A stretch of 64,000 nt of DNA from Mycosarcoma maydis (lineage: Eukaryota; Basidiomycota; Ustilaginomycetes; Ustilaginales): contig NC_026482.1 of NCBI RefSeq assembly GCF_000328475.2, positions 1 through 64,000 on the forward strand, written 5' to 3'. Below, in pieces: positions 39,352-49,492 of the stretch. The position numbers and the translations under genes were made by a program. The notes below the pieces were generated by a model. It saw nothing but the letters and a program-made list of their open reading frames with translations, ran no database searches and was not told the origin of the DNA. Every line of letters begins with the position of its first letter. Within the stretch, counting starts at the first letter, position 1.

Positions 39352-42117
39352 ATGACAGCAACGCACCATTCGATGTTGCGGGTGGTGGCTGCTGCTGTCT
39401 CTCATCCCGTTGCTTATCGTCTTGCAGCACGGTCGGGACCTCAGCACCTCTCATTCAATTGTGGACGTCAACAATATCACTCGATCTCGACTTCAGCAGC
39501 TTATAGCTCTGCGGCATGCACACATCCTGATGCATCCCAAGTTGAAGACTCAAAACCCCCACTTCAGGCTTCGGCGCTGGTACCTCGCAGCGCCCTCCAT
39601 CGGCACCCTAAACTGGTCGTCAAGCGGCAGAAGCAGCGAGTCGTGCTGGAAGCTTGGCAAGATCTGCCGTTCGACACATTCATGCGAGCGCTGGCACCCA
39701 AGAATTTCAGAGGGCACTACCCTGAGGCACAAAATACGCACGAGGCACTGGCCGGTGCTTTTGAATTGGACGATTTGAGGTTGGCACCCGCCCCTCTGTC
39801 AAGCAAGCAGTTCGTCGCAGTGCTCGACAAGTACCTGAACAATCGAAATCTAGATGTGAAAACCTTTCTGGCTTATCGAAACGCGATGCTGGCAAAGAGC
39901 TGGCCCGACGCTCGTAGACACATGGTCGATATCGCTGATGACATGTGGCCTCCCTTTGTGCTCCATCGCACCATCAACACGATCAGCACGCCATCCGAAG
40001 TATCAGACGCGTTGGCGCTCCTCACTTGCTCGATCTCCCGTGCCCGCAATCTGTTAGAAAATGGACAAACGACGGCCTTCAAAGCCCTTCAGTACTGCTT
40101 CGTCGTGCTTTTAAGACTCACAGTTAAACAGTACGGAACCGCATTGCATTTAATCCCTCGGTTGACCGACCTGCTTTTGGCTCTGTTCCAACGCTTTCCC
40201 GATCGAATGGCAAGATCGGTGGATTTGGTGAACGATTTCACGCGGCGATGCACGGGTTTGCCAGACCAGAGGGCGCGCCAAGCGGTCATGCGACTCTTGG
40301 ATTGGCTTGTAGCGCAACAAGGCACAGAAACGTTGGAGGACATGCGCCGCAGAGTGTTCACAAGATGCATCAGCAGCATCGAGGCCTCGATGAAACGCTC
40401 ACACGAAAGATCCTCCTCGTCTGCACATTTTGTTAACATCGAACTTATGGAGCGCCTTCTGCAATACGATACCGGTGCGGATATGGAGCTGAAAGCACGT
40501 GCGCTTAGGTGCGCCATCTTCGCTTCCGGCATCGACCGCAATTATGCGCGCACATGGCAGTGGTTCAACGATTACGAGCAGTGCAGACGCAAAAGTGGAT
40601 CAACGGTTTCTGGTGCTGACTATCAGCTCCTTGCCAAAGCGTTGGTTCGGTCCAAGGAAGGACGTCAGGACGCATGGAAGGAGTTTTTGCGAGGCGAGCA
40701 GCTCTTGCGAACCCAGCTCGAACAGACGGCAAGCGGCCGCACGAAGAAAAAGCGGCGCAGGCGAATTGACAACGAGCTCGCTCCGAACTGCATCGACTTG
40801 CTCGAGGTGATGACCAAGAGTGACGATGTGCGTTTGGGCAAGATCTTTTCCATGCTGGGCATCTTTTTGCAGGGCGGCGACGATTTTTCTGACGGTAGGT
40901 CGTTTGTGAAGGGCGATCGATTCTCACAGGCAATGTTGCAACGAAGAGCCGATCCGTATGCATACTCGGTGGTGATGCACGGCTTGCTGTTGCGCAAAAG
41001 GCCAAAATGTGCTGTAACGGTGTGGAATGCCATGCTGCATCGCGGAGTGATGCCCAATCCGGCGACTCTGTCGTTGCTCTTGCAGAACCTATTTCAACTG
41101 CGAGACGTCAAGACTGCACTGCAGCAACTGCAACTTTGGTGCGAACGAGGCGTGCCCAAGATGGCGCATGCATGTAACAAGCTCAAAGACATCGAGGTGC
41201 CGTCGTTGTCGACGACCCAAGTAGCCGATATCGACGCAATTCTAGAAGCGAGCGCTTCAACTCAGCAGGATCACGAGACGGAGCGATACCGGGTGGTCCC
41301 GGATCCCATCCTTGCGACGGTTGTGTTCAGCGGACTGCACTCTAGTGGATCTCAGGGCATCGGATCGCTGTGGGAAGTGTATCAGCGTACGATCAGGCGA
41401 TTCCCAGATGCGCCGGTGCTTGCAATGCTGCTCAAGGCATCGTGTCCAGACGACGCCAGCTCGACCATCGATGCGCAGCGCGGCCGGCAAGTGTTTCGAA
41501 GCATGCTGTTCCGCAAACACCCCGACTTGGCTGAGCATCACAATACATTGAAGGAGCAACTTGGAGCACAAGGTGCCGCGGGATGGCTCTTTTCAGAAGA
41601 ACTGCTGGGAGCTCGGGTGGAAAAATGGCTGACATCAGTCTTCCTATCTCGCACCGTTGCAGCTTGCGATGATGGAGGAGCCACGCAAGAGGCCAACCTG
41701 GACGCGCTCGTGTTCACGCCGGAACTGTTCGAGCACTACCTGCGACTCTTGCTGCACCTCGAACATTCGTCAGAGAACAAAACGAAAGCACGCACAGCTC
41801 GAGAGGAGATCATTGACGTTCTCAGCTGGATGCGGCACTTGCATATCACACCGACATCGACGCACCTAGCATTGACGGTGCTCGACATTGAAGAAAACCT
41901 ACCACCGGCTGTAGCAGCACGACAGTTGGACGTGCTCGACCGGTGGATGGCGGATTGGCTAGGCGAGCAGGCATCACCATCGCACGAGGTGATGCAGCGT
42001 CATTGGTTCTGGAAGACGAGACGGAACGGCCAAGGAAGGGGCTGGTTCGAAAATGTGTCAGGGTCGCAGACAGCTTGGTCTGAGCAAAGAGTTGCATCCA
42101 AGCGTGCACTCGAGTGA
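39352..42117 (+). CDS. Mitochondrial PPR-like helical-repeat protein
   Basis: A 921-residue protein without introns. The N-terminus (about 1-50) is rich in Arg, His, Ser and Ala without acidic residues, as in a mitochondrial targeting peptide, so 39352 is preferred over the next ATG at 39373. Most of the chain is predicted alpha-helical. One stretch at about 523-603 looks like two pentatricopeptide (PPR) repeats: a DPYAYSVVMHGLLL helix pair, a VWNAMLHRGVMPNPATLSLLL repeat, and a further TALQQLQLWCERGV helix. A basic cluster KKKRRRR (about residue 465) may touch RNA or act as a linker. The likely role is mitochondrial RNA processing, stability or translation, but no specific homologue is recognised. 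It may be a divergent fungal member of the family. Confidence 0.75.
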   Translation: MTATHHSMLRVVAAAVSHPVAYRLAARSGPQHLSFNCGRQQYHSISTSAAYSSAACTHPDASQVEDSKPPLQASALVPRSALHRHPKLVVKRQKQRVVLEAWQDLPFDTFMRALAPKNFRGHYPEAQNTHEALAGAFELDDLRLAPAPLSSKQFVAVLDKYLNNRNLDVKTFLAYRNAMLAKSWPDARRHMVDIADDMWPPFVLHRTINTISTPSEVSDALALLTCSISRARNLLENGQTTAFKALQYCFVVLLRLTVKQYGTALHLIPRLTDLLLALFQRFPDRMARSVDLVNDFTRRCTGLPDQRARQAVMRLLDWLVAQQGTETLEDMRRRVFTRCISSIEASMKRSHERSSSSAHFVNIELMERLLQYDTGADMELKARALRCAIFASGIDRNYARTWQWFNDYEQCRRKSGSTVSGADYQLLAKALVRSKEGRQDAWKEFLRGEQLLRTQLEQTASGRTKKKRRRRIDNELAPNCIDLLEVMTKSDDVRLGKIFSMLGIFLQGGDDFSDGRSFVKGDRFSQAMLQRRADPYAYSVVMHGLLLRKRPKCAVTVWNAMLHRGVMPNPATLSLLLQNLFQLRDVKTALQQLQLWCERGVPKMAHACNKLKDIEVPSLSTTQVADIDAILEASASTQQDHETERYRVVPDPILATVVFSGLHSSGSQGIGSLWEVYQRTIRRFPDAPVLAMLLKASCPDDASSTIDAQRGRQVFRSMLFRKHPDLAEHHNTLKEQLGAQGAAGWLFSEELLGARVEKWLTSVFLSRTVAACDDGGATQEANLDALVFTPELFEHYLRLLLHLEHSSENKTKARTAREEIIDVLSWMRHLHITPTSTHLALTVLDIEENLPPAVAARQLDVLDRWMADWLGEQASPSHEVMQRHWFWKTRRNGQGRGWFENVSGSQTAWSEQRVASKRALE

Positions 42118-42181
42118 AAGCGCTGTCGTTCACCAGTTGAATCACCACGGAAAAAAAAGGATGCCATCTTCAACCGTGAAT

Positions 42182-42222
42182 GGTATACTGTATACTGTGA
42201 CTGTACTGTACTGTACAGTATG
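42182..42222. repeat. TACTG short tandem repeat with palindromic end
   Basis: Repeated GTATACTGTATACTG then CTGTACTGTACTGTACAG. Several units are self-complementary (GTATAC, GTAC), so the region can form small hairpins. It lies 65 bp past the PPR-like stop. Confidence 0.75.
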
Positions 42223-42945
42223 TGCCGACAGGTTCATGGCAACGCAACCTCAACCTTGACCTTGACAGTCGTGAGCCATTCACGATTGTTGCCCTGTTTT
42301 GACTTCTTCTATTTTAACTTATCTAGATTGTATGTTGGCAGCACTTCCCCCCTAGGTCCGATGTGGCTGGCGAGAGGATTGATGATTGGATTCCGCACGC
42401 TTGCCAAAGCACATCGCATGCATCACGATTCGTGATTCACGTTTCATTCACGATTCACATTCGCTTATGTAGAAAGTGGAAAGTCGTGAGTTGTTCTTTT
42501 CTTCGGGTTTTGAGAAGTTTGATGCAGGAGGTTTGCATGCGTGGTGGTTACAGCGTTGCAATTTGTGATTTTGAGCTGCTGACCAGCACTAAAGTGAATT
42601 ACGAATACCGTTCGTTACCTGAAAGTCGTAGGTGTGATCCACGAATGCCGACAGCGCGTTGCAGATCGAGAGCCAACTCGCTAAGAGTCACGAGCCGATC
42701 CGCATTCATTTAGTTAATCGTAATTGAATGTGTGGTTGTCACCCCACCTGTCGGCAGGCAGTCCAATAAGTTAAAACCATAATTATCATGAATCACAATC
42801 AAGCTCGATCAAGATGCCGTGTTTCTACTCGTGACTGTGATTCACGATTAGTCATTTGTTCGCATTCCAGGTTTCGACTTGCCCCGTTGAAAAGGCTCGC
42901 TGGGCTGCGTTGCGTATTCCAATTTTCAGTCGTGGGCTGTGGACC

Positions 42946-42963
42946 CTGCTGCTGCTGCTGCTG
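42946..42963. repeat. (CTG)6 microsatellite
   Basis: Six CTG units in a non-coding stretch upstream of the aspartic protease gene. Confidence 0.85.
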
Positions 42964-43539
42964 CTTCACAGCACGCCCAGCTCCAAAGTCTGGACTTGCC
43001 GCCGAGGCTCACAGCTTGCTAGCAACCAAGATCCTTTTCTTTTCTTGGCCGTCTCGCTGATTGAATCAAGGCTATGCAACCCAAACGGCAGCGGCAGCCT
43101 TGCATGAGTAGATTTTTCGGTTTTGTTTTATTTTTAGTTTTATATTGTATACACTGTATTCACGATTATAATATTTTGGCCGATGTGTTAATCACGAATG
43201 TCCATCTCTACCTATGCGCAAACGCACACTCTTTCTCGCTTTGCCGTAAGCGTGGCGGAAGCTCGAGCTGAGTGACGTCGTTCTCACCCTCTCGACAAAC
43301 TGCGCCTGTTACAGTCACGGCGAGAACATCATGGATGATTCTCACACACGTCACAGACGGTCGTGCGTCCTTTGATCTTAGCGTATGCGTATGTGTTTCT
43401 TGCCTTCCAATACCATCCCCGTCCGCACCAACGTGGTTCTTCCATCCCACCAACGGCAGCAGTAGCGAGTCGGTATTGGCATCAACATTCTGAATCCAAT
43501 AGTATCCACGCTTTTTCCGACACGCGTCTCACCATAGCA

Positions 43540-45433
43540 ATGGCTTTCCAGGCACTCCTTTTGAGTGTCACGGCGGCGCTGCTGTGTGCCTCGTCACTTC
43601 AGGCGTATGTTGTGCCTTTCCAGGCCAACCCTGATCAAGCTAGAGGAGATTTGGCAGCTGCGCAGGCGTTCCGTCTCGCCGGTCGATCGCTTGGCGATCT
43701 TTCGCAAGGTTCGGTGTCTGTGCCCGTCTACAAGAGGCATGGCGGACTTCACCCCGACATCACCAAGCGCGACCCGGAAAAGACCAAAAAGTGGGCTCTA
43801 CGACAGGCCGAAGTTATGAAGAGCAAGTTCTCCGCTTCCAACTCACACCAGAAGCGTCAAACGATCGGATTGACCGATGTGGGTCCAGACAAGTAGGTAC
43901 ATGATGATTCCAAAAAACCGCCCACACGGATCGGCAATGCGTCGGGATTAATTTCATTCGACCGAATCAACTGATCCTCACTTTGTCATGAATCCAACCT
44001 TGTCCATGACGCCCCAACACAGTTATTACTTCGCTCAAGTATCCGTCGGAACCCCCGCACAAAACTTCAATGTCGTTCTTGACACCGGCTCAGCCGATTT
44101 CTGGCTCGTAGACTCGGATTGCGGTACGGCGCAGAACTGCGACTCTGACTTGAACAAGTACGATACCTCTGCTTCTTCCACCAACATTGGCTCCAATACT
44201 CCCTTCACTATCACTTACGGTACCGGCGCCGTCCGAGGTGTGCTCGCCGCCGACAAGGTTTCGTTGGCGGGATACACTGTCAACAACCTCACCTTTGCCG
44301 AGGCTAGTGCCGTCGCTTCGAACACGGTCGAATATCCTACCTCGGGTATCATGGGCATGGGCTTCCAGTCCCTCTCCACCAGCGGTGCTACACCCTTCTG
44401 GCAGGTGCTGGAAAAGCAGAACGTGCTCCAGACCAACGCTTTCACCTTCCAGCTCGCACGGAACATCGACAACCTCAATCCCAATGACCCCAACATTAAC
44501 GATATTCAGAGTCCTGGTGGCGTCTTTACACTTGGTCAGATCGACACGAACCAATACAGCGGCGACATCACGTACACCAACATCCCCAACAACCTTCAGA
44601 ACCAGCAGGGCTTGGGATATTGGACTATCCCTCTCCAAGGCATTACTGTCAACGGCAACTCGGCCAGCATCGGCAGCAACCCACTCGCCGCCATCGATAC
44701 GGGTACAACGCTCATCGGCGGTCCATCTTTGGCCATCCGCGCTTTCTACTCGCAGATTAGCGGCTCGCGCTCGGTCAGCAGCGCTGACATGCCTGGCTAC
44801 TACCTCTTCCCGTGCAGTGCCAACCTCAACATCCAGTTGACCTTCGGCGGTAAGAGCTGGTCCATGAACCCGCAGGATTTCAACTTGGGCTCTTACCCTT
44901 ACACCAACTCACAGACATGTCTCGGTGCGCTGTTCGAGATCGACCTCGGTTCGAGGCAGTACGGCGTTCCTCAGTGGATCGTCGGTGACTCGTTCCTCAA
45001 GAATGTCTTTTCCGTGTTTGATGGCGCCGGAAGGATCGGCTTTGCAAGCTTGAAGGGCACTGAAGCGCAAATCGTCTCGGTCACCTCCGGTGCTGTTTCA
45101 TCGCAGACTCCACAGCCTACTTCGCGTTCCAGCTCCAGCTCGATGGGCGCAGCAGGCGGTGGCTTGCCTATTCCGAATGGTGCCTCCTCGTTCGCATCCC
45201 AGGCCACCGCAAGTGGCGTGTTTGGTGGTGGAAGCTTGCCCGTGCCTTCGGCAAGCAGCGCCGTAGTAACCTCAACTCCTTCGCTCTCCGCTGGTTCGAG
45301 CAACTCCAACAGCGGAAGCAGCGGCAGTAGCAGTGGCTCGTCATCAGCCGCCAGCTCGCTCAGCGCCATGGTTGGCGTATCGGCTGCTTCGGCAGCCGCT
45401 CTGCTGGCTGGCGCTGTTCTCATCGCTCTCTGA
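43540..45433 (+). CDS. GPI-anchored pepsin-like aspartic protease
   Basis: Exons 43540-43892 and 44023-45433 join across a 130-nt intron (GTAGGT...ACAG), giving 587 residues; only this donor avoids a stop and keeps the frame. Residues 1-22 are a signal peptide. The propeptide (about 23-110) carries Lys-Arg sites (YKR, TKR, QKR-QT), suggesting Kex2-type maturation. The mature enzyme has both pepsin-type catalytic motifs, VVLDTGSADFW (Asp about 137) and AAIDTGTTLIGG (Asp about 342), plus a YGTGAVRG flap region. The last 100 residues are Ser-rich and end in a hydrophobic stretch with a small-residue site, as in a GPI anchor signal, so the protein is probably on the plasma membrane or cell wall, like yapsins and other fungal surface proteases. 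Convergent with the MetRS gene (169 bp). Confidence 0.93.
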
Positions 45434-45602
45434 TAGGCTCGCTTGTTCTTGATCCTTACTTTTCTACGACATTTGCAGGAATAATCTCCATCTCCCATTT
45501 GATTCGACACAGCCTGAATAAGAACGAAAAGTGAACGAGGCAGCGTCGAGTGGTGATGGAAATTGCCTCTGCTGGAAAATGTGAGCTTGTCATCTCGAAG
45601 TT

Positions 45603-47525
45603 TCATGCCACTTCGATTCGAGGGAAGAGCGGATGAGGCTTGCCTTCGGATTCGGATCTTTGCACCACATGTGAGACGAGCCTTCCGTCTGTATCCGTGA
45701 CCACGAGATCCTTTGGATGCCTCCTGCTGCCTTGAGGTATCTTCAACGTATCCAGAAGTGCCGACATTTTTTGCGGCATGAAAGGCTGTAATAACAGCGC
45801 CGAGATGCGTAGACTTTCGGTGACAAGTACAACGGTTTCGAGGACGACGACGGGATGAGTGGAGGCGGACCAAGGTTCGAGTCGTTGGATGAGCTCGTTT
45901 GTGCTAGCAATGACGGATTCCAGGATGAGTTCGAGCACCTTGGCTACTTCGAAATCGGACATTAGCGCGTCGACATTTGCGGGGAGCTGCGTCAGCGATG
46001 TTTCGAGAGCAGTGCAGAGCGAAAGTGATTCGCTGTCCATATGCAATTCCACTTGCTCCTTGAGCGGACGGTGCAGCACATGTGTGGCGGCGTCGCGAGC
46101 GAAATCGTTCAACCTGGCATGAATCTTCGGAGCACATATCCTGGATACCAAGTTGCCCAACTGACCCTGCAGATACTTGCGATGGTACTCGACCAGTACA
46201 GTTGGATTGTAGTCCGAGTCCGAACCGAAGTTGCCACCGACGCGCAGGAGGAAGAAGCGCAGCGCATCTAGTCCGAACGTATCGATGGCTTCGAATGGGT
46301 TGGCCACATTGCCGCGCGACTTGGACATCTTGGCCTTGTTCATCGTCCAGTGCGAATGAGCGAGGATTGTCCTTGGTAGTGGCAAACCAGCAGCGAGCAA
46401 CATGGCTGGCCAGTAGATGGCGTGGAATCGAACAATGTCCTTACCCACCACGTGGACGTCTGCTGGCCAGGCGGATGATAGTGCGACGTTTCCTTCCGCT
46501 TGCCCTGTCGACGCTGCAAAAGGGTATCCGGCAGCCGTAAGGTAGTTGGTCAGGGCATCTACCCAGACATAGATCGAATGCTCGTCGTCCTCAGGCACCC
46601 TGATTCCCCAGCTCAATCGCGAGCTAGGCCTACTTATTGACAGATCCGTCAATCCTGCCTCGACCTCTGCCAGTACCTCAGCGTGCTTCTGTGCCGGCTG
46701 GATCGCCTTTGGATTCGCCCTCAACCACTCCACCAGCGGCTTTTGGAAGTTTGACAGCCTGAACTTGTAATTCACCTCTTGGCTCCATTCCACCTTGGCT
46801 CCCGTTTCGATACTCTGCCTGACCTCCTTCCCATCCTCACCCACCACTGTCTTCACTTGTCCTTCCGGGTAGAACGCCTCGTCCGAAACCGCATACCATC
46901 CTTCATGACTTCCCTGATAGATGTGTCCCTTGTCGCGCAGGGTACGCCAAAGATGTTCCACCGCAACCTTATGGTCTGTGTCCGTCGTTCGGATAAAGTG
47001 GGTGTAGCTGATGTTAGCTGCATCGGCGAGATGTTTGAAACGTTGGCTGATACGATCGCACAGAGCTCGAGGATCTTCGCTGGCTGCTTCTGCGACTTTT
47101 TGCATCTTCAAACCATGCTCATCCGTACCTGTGCTGAACATCGGTCGAACCATGTCTGTCATAGAGTTTGTAGAGGGGTTTGGGCCATCACAGTGATTGT
47201 AGGTCGAGTATCCTGATCGCATATACCCGTGATATCGCGCCAAGGCGTCTGCTATTACATCCGAGTAGAGATGCCCAATGTGCGGATCAGCATTTACGTA
47301 AAAGATGGGTGTGGTGACGTAGTATGGCTTGGAGTTTGGTATTGATGATGGAGATAGCACAGTTGGCGTTGAAGCTATGCCTCTACATCTTGAAAGGCTA
47401 CGCTGGGAACAAGAGCCAGACGGCACCAAGCGCCACGTTCCAGCGAGGCAGAACGGCTGCGATGACACGATAGGGACGGACCGGGGGCACCTCGCGAAGG
47501 GCACCATTCGTGTTAATGTTAGCAT
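45603..47525 (-). CDS. msm1: Methionyl-tRNA synthetase, mitochondrial
   Basis: Charges mitochondrial tRNA-Met. A single 640-residue exon from the ATG at 47525. The first 60 residues are Arg/Ser/Pro-rich and look like a mitochondrial presequence. The class I core begins with TTPIFYVNADPHIGH (the HIGH motif), continues through TGTDEHG, and ends with KMSKSRGNV near residue 400, followed by an anticodon-binding helical domain. No zinc-knuckle cysteines are visible and no C-terminal tRNA-binding domain follows, as is usual for the mitochondrial type. Between ARYHGYMRSG and FSTGTDEHG there are about 21 extra residues absent from the usual alignment (no intron signals). Divergent from the small mitochondrial protein gene at 47816. 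Confidence 0.95.
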   Translation of the reverse strand: MLTLTRMVPFARCPRSVPIVSSQPFCLAGTWRLVPSGSCSQRSLSRCRGIASTPTVLSPSSIPNSKPYYVTTPIFYVNADPHIGHLYSDVIADALARYHGYMRSGYSTYNHCDGPNPSTNSMTDMVRPMFSTGTDEHGLKMQKVAEAASEDPRALCDRISQRFKHLADAANISYTHFIRTTDTDHKVAVEHLWRTLRDKGHIYQGSHEGWYAVSDEAFYPEGQVKTVVGEDGKEVRQSIETGAKVEWSQEVNYKFRLSNFQKPLVEWLRANPKAIQPAQKHAEVLAEVEAGLTDLSISRPSSRLSWGIRVPEDDEHSIYVWVDALTNYLTAAGYPFAASTGQAEGNVALSSAWPADVHVVGKDIVRFHAIYWPAMLLAAGLPLPRTILAHSHWTMNKAKMSKSRGNVANPFEAIDTFGLDALRFFLLRVGGNFGSDSDYNPTVLVEYHRKYLQGQLGNLVSRICAPKIHARLNDFARDAATHVLHRPLKEQVELHMDSESLSLCTALETSLTQLPANVDALMSDFEVAKVLELILESVIASTNELIQRLEPWSASTHPVVVLETVVLVTESLRISALLLQPFMPQKMSALLDTLKIPQGSRRHPKDLVVTDTDGRLVSHVVQRSESEGKPHPLFPRIEVA

Positions 47526-47815
47526 GGTTGATGTATGCTATACTGCGCAAAAGGTTCCTCCCGCGCTTCTTCTACGGTAGCGATCGTCGTAGAGTTCTGT
47601 CCGTGTTGTTATGCAACTTGATCGAGTTCAGAACGCCCGTCATTCCAAGAAAGCAAAAAGTCATGGCGCTAAATTTCGGGAGTCGGACAGCACCATATAG
47701 AAGGTGGAGGCTGAACTCACGTTTGACTTGGCTTTTACGTACCCTTCCATGTGCCATCGGTCATTCTCATCAACAGCACCATAACGACACACATCCATTA
47801 CGGCATCTCTCCAAC
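47526..47815. promoter_or_regulatory. Divergent promoter, msm1 / small mitochondrial gene
   Basis: A 290-bp shared upstream region between two genes with predicted mitochondrial products. No TATA box or repeat is obvious. The last 50 bp before 47816 are A/C-rich, as in fungal leaders. Confidence 0.5.
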
Positions 47816-48348
47816 ATGCTTTCCAGCCGGTTCATCACGCGCGCCATCAGGCCGTCCACTCGGACTCTTCGCAGCACCACTCTCGCAGCCATCCCGCAAC
47901 CTGCGCTGCGTTCACGCACATACGCCTCGTCACCCACCCCAAACTCGTTCCCCCAGTTGCCACCGGGATTCGAAAAACTAGCACACTCCCCATCAGCCCT
48001 TACGGCCATCTCGAACCTGGTAGAAGTGATGAAGCAGAACGGCGTCGATCTGCACACTGGCGAGAAGCCCAGCATGTGGCAAATGGTGAAACTCGCTCGT
48101 AATCAGGAGGTCAGAGATGCTACGACCAAAGGTGAGCATACCAGTTCACACTAGAGCGAAGAGAGATGTTGTATATGTGCACCCTCATGCTGATCAAGTT
48201 TTCTCAAACACGCCTTCTTCGCGTCACAGTCATGGAAGAACTTAAAAACGCTGGAATAGATGTTTCGCCTGAACGTCTTCAGGCCATCATGAACAGTCAA
48301 AACGACTTTTTTGGTGGTGACAAACAGAATGGCGGCAAGAAGGAGTAA
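47816..48348 (+). CDS. Small predicted mitochondrial protein, unknown function
   Basis: Exons 47816-48131 and 48230-48348 join across a 98-nt intron (GTGAGC...ACAG), giving 144 residues. The first 45 residues contain many Arg and Ser/Thr but no Asp or Glu (LSSRFITRAIRPSTRTLR), a typical presequence, ending near RTYASS. The rest is a helical domain: a hydrophobic segment (ALTAISNLVEVMKQNGVDL), then a conserved-looking SMWQMVKLA helix, and after the splice join VMEELKNAGIDVSPERL. I do not recognise a named family; similar short mitochondrial proteins occur in basidiomycetes, but I cannot cite one. The smooth join of helices across the intron and the divergent pairing with msm1 support a real gene. 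Convergent with the proteasome gene. Confidence 0.75.
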
Positions 48349-48673
48349 GAAGGACCACTGAAAGCTTCAGGCAAAGTCGATCCGATTTTCAGAGTGAAGA
48401 AAATGCATCTACATTTCTGCACTGTGGTGCGATGCACGGCGTATCTATGTGCCGCCTGTGAAATGATCAGGTGCGGCCCCTTCGGCGTGTGGCACAAGAA
48501 TGTGCACATCGCCTCGAGCGGACGTAAAAGATTTACCTGACCGTATCCAGCTTCGTCACGGTCAACACAACTAGGTAGCAAATCAATTGGATACTAGTGG
48601 TACAATGAGGGAAAGAAAGCAACACTTGCGAGCACATCTCGGCAGCGTCTAGTGCTCGATATGGGTGATTGAC
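48349..48673. other. Convergent 3' spacer
   Basis: A 325-bp gap between converging genes. It must contain both 3' ends. On the minus strand it could also hold a short last exon of the proteasome gene, because the stop of that gene lies inside a perfect GTAAGT donor. Confidence 0.5.
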
Positions 48674-49492
48674 TTACGAGTCAAGCGACATGGCTGTCTC
48701 TCCGGTCGTTGTTGTCGCTCCGGTTGCCGTTGTCGTCGCCTCATCCTCGTCCTTGGGCTTAGCCAATCCATGCTTGTGCAGCAGCCTGTCGATATCGTTG
48801 GGCTTGAAGATGTTCGTCTGCGGCTGACCCGTCTTCGCGTTGAGCGTAAGCGTGGCGAACTCGAGTTTTTCGCTATCCAATGAGGTGCTATCCATTGTCT
48901 TGCTCAGAATCTTGACCGCCATAGCCATAGCATCCTGAATACCCAGATCGTCCTTGTAGTCCTGCTTGAGCAACGAGGTGGCTGTGCCGTTGTTGTTGCC
49001 GATGCACGTAGCCTTCCATCCACTATAGTTACCCGAAGGGTCGGAATGGTAGAGCTGGAAGTGGTGGTGGTCGTCGTAACCGGCATAGAGGATCGAAACG
49101 CCAAAGGGACGCAACCCACCAAACTGGGTGTAGCCTTGTTTGTAATCGCACAGCCGCTGCGCTAACTGTTCTACGGGCATGTCGTCGTCGTAAGATGCAA
49201 GGTACTGCTGCGCTGCGTTGCGTGCAAAGTTGACGAGCGAGTTGGCATCGGCCGTATAACCGGCTACGCCCGCCATGACGTTGTCGGACACAGCAAAGAT
49301 CTTTTCTGACGACTGGTCCTGCTCAAGCAGTTTCGAGGTGACCTTCTTCTCCGCAGCCAGAACGATACCGTCCTTGGCGAGGATTCCAATCACTGTACCA
49401 GCATGCGAGATGGCCTCCATGGCATACTCGACTTGGTACAGTCGCCCTTCCGGGGAAAACGTGGTGGTTCGCGAGTCGTACCTTCGCGACAT
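48674..49492 (-). CDS. pre9: 20S proteasome subunit alpha-3 (Pre9/PSMA4)
   Basis: A structural alpha-ring subunit of the 20S proteasome. The 272-residue frame starts with the proteasome alpha signature SRRYDSRTTTFSPEGRLYQVEYAMEA, followed by GTVIGI, DGIVLAAEKK, the FGVSILYAGYD segment and YSGWKATCIG, as in Pre9/PSMA4. After about residue 245 there is a Thr/Ala-rich tail with KPKDEDEA, longer than in yeast Pre9 (258 residues). The start at 49492 is the first ATG. The stop codon TAA forms part of a TCGTAAGT stretch, which is a strong 5' splice site, so a small terminal exon changing the last few residues is possible. In tandem with the Rsr1 gene. Confidence 0.95.
   Translation of the reverse strand: MSRRYDSRTTTFSPEGRLYQVEYAMEAISHAGTVIGILAKDGIVLAAEKKVTSKLLEQDQSSEKIFAVSDNVMAGVAGYTADANSLVNFARNAAQQYLASYDDDMPVEQLAQRLCDYKQGYTQFGGLRPFGVSILYAGYDDHHHFQLYHSDPSGNYSGWKATCIGNNNGTATSLLKQDYKDDLGIQDAMAMAVKILSKTMDSTSLDSEKLEFATLTLNAKTGQPQTNIFKPNDIDRLLHKHGLAKPKDEDEATTTATGATTTTGETAMSLDS

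Larger units (their letters stand above)
42118..43539. other. Intergenic upstream of the aspartic protease
   Basis: A 1.4-kb gap. It holds GTATACTGTATACTGTGACTG-type short repeats at 42182-42222, micro-repeats at 42422-42460 and 42840-42852, and a (CTG)6 run at 42946-42963. The last 200 bp are C/T-rich and probably form the promoter and leader of the protease gene. Short frames here show no resemblance to known families. Confidence 0.5.

Noticed and set aside
44971..45873. 300-codon minus-strand frame over the aspartic protease 3' end
   Set aside because: It is the complement of the Ser/Gly-rich protease tail; low complexity keeps the reverse frame open by chance.
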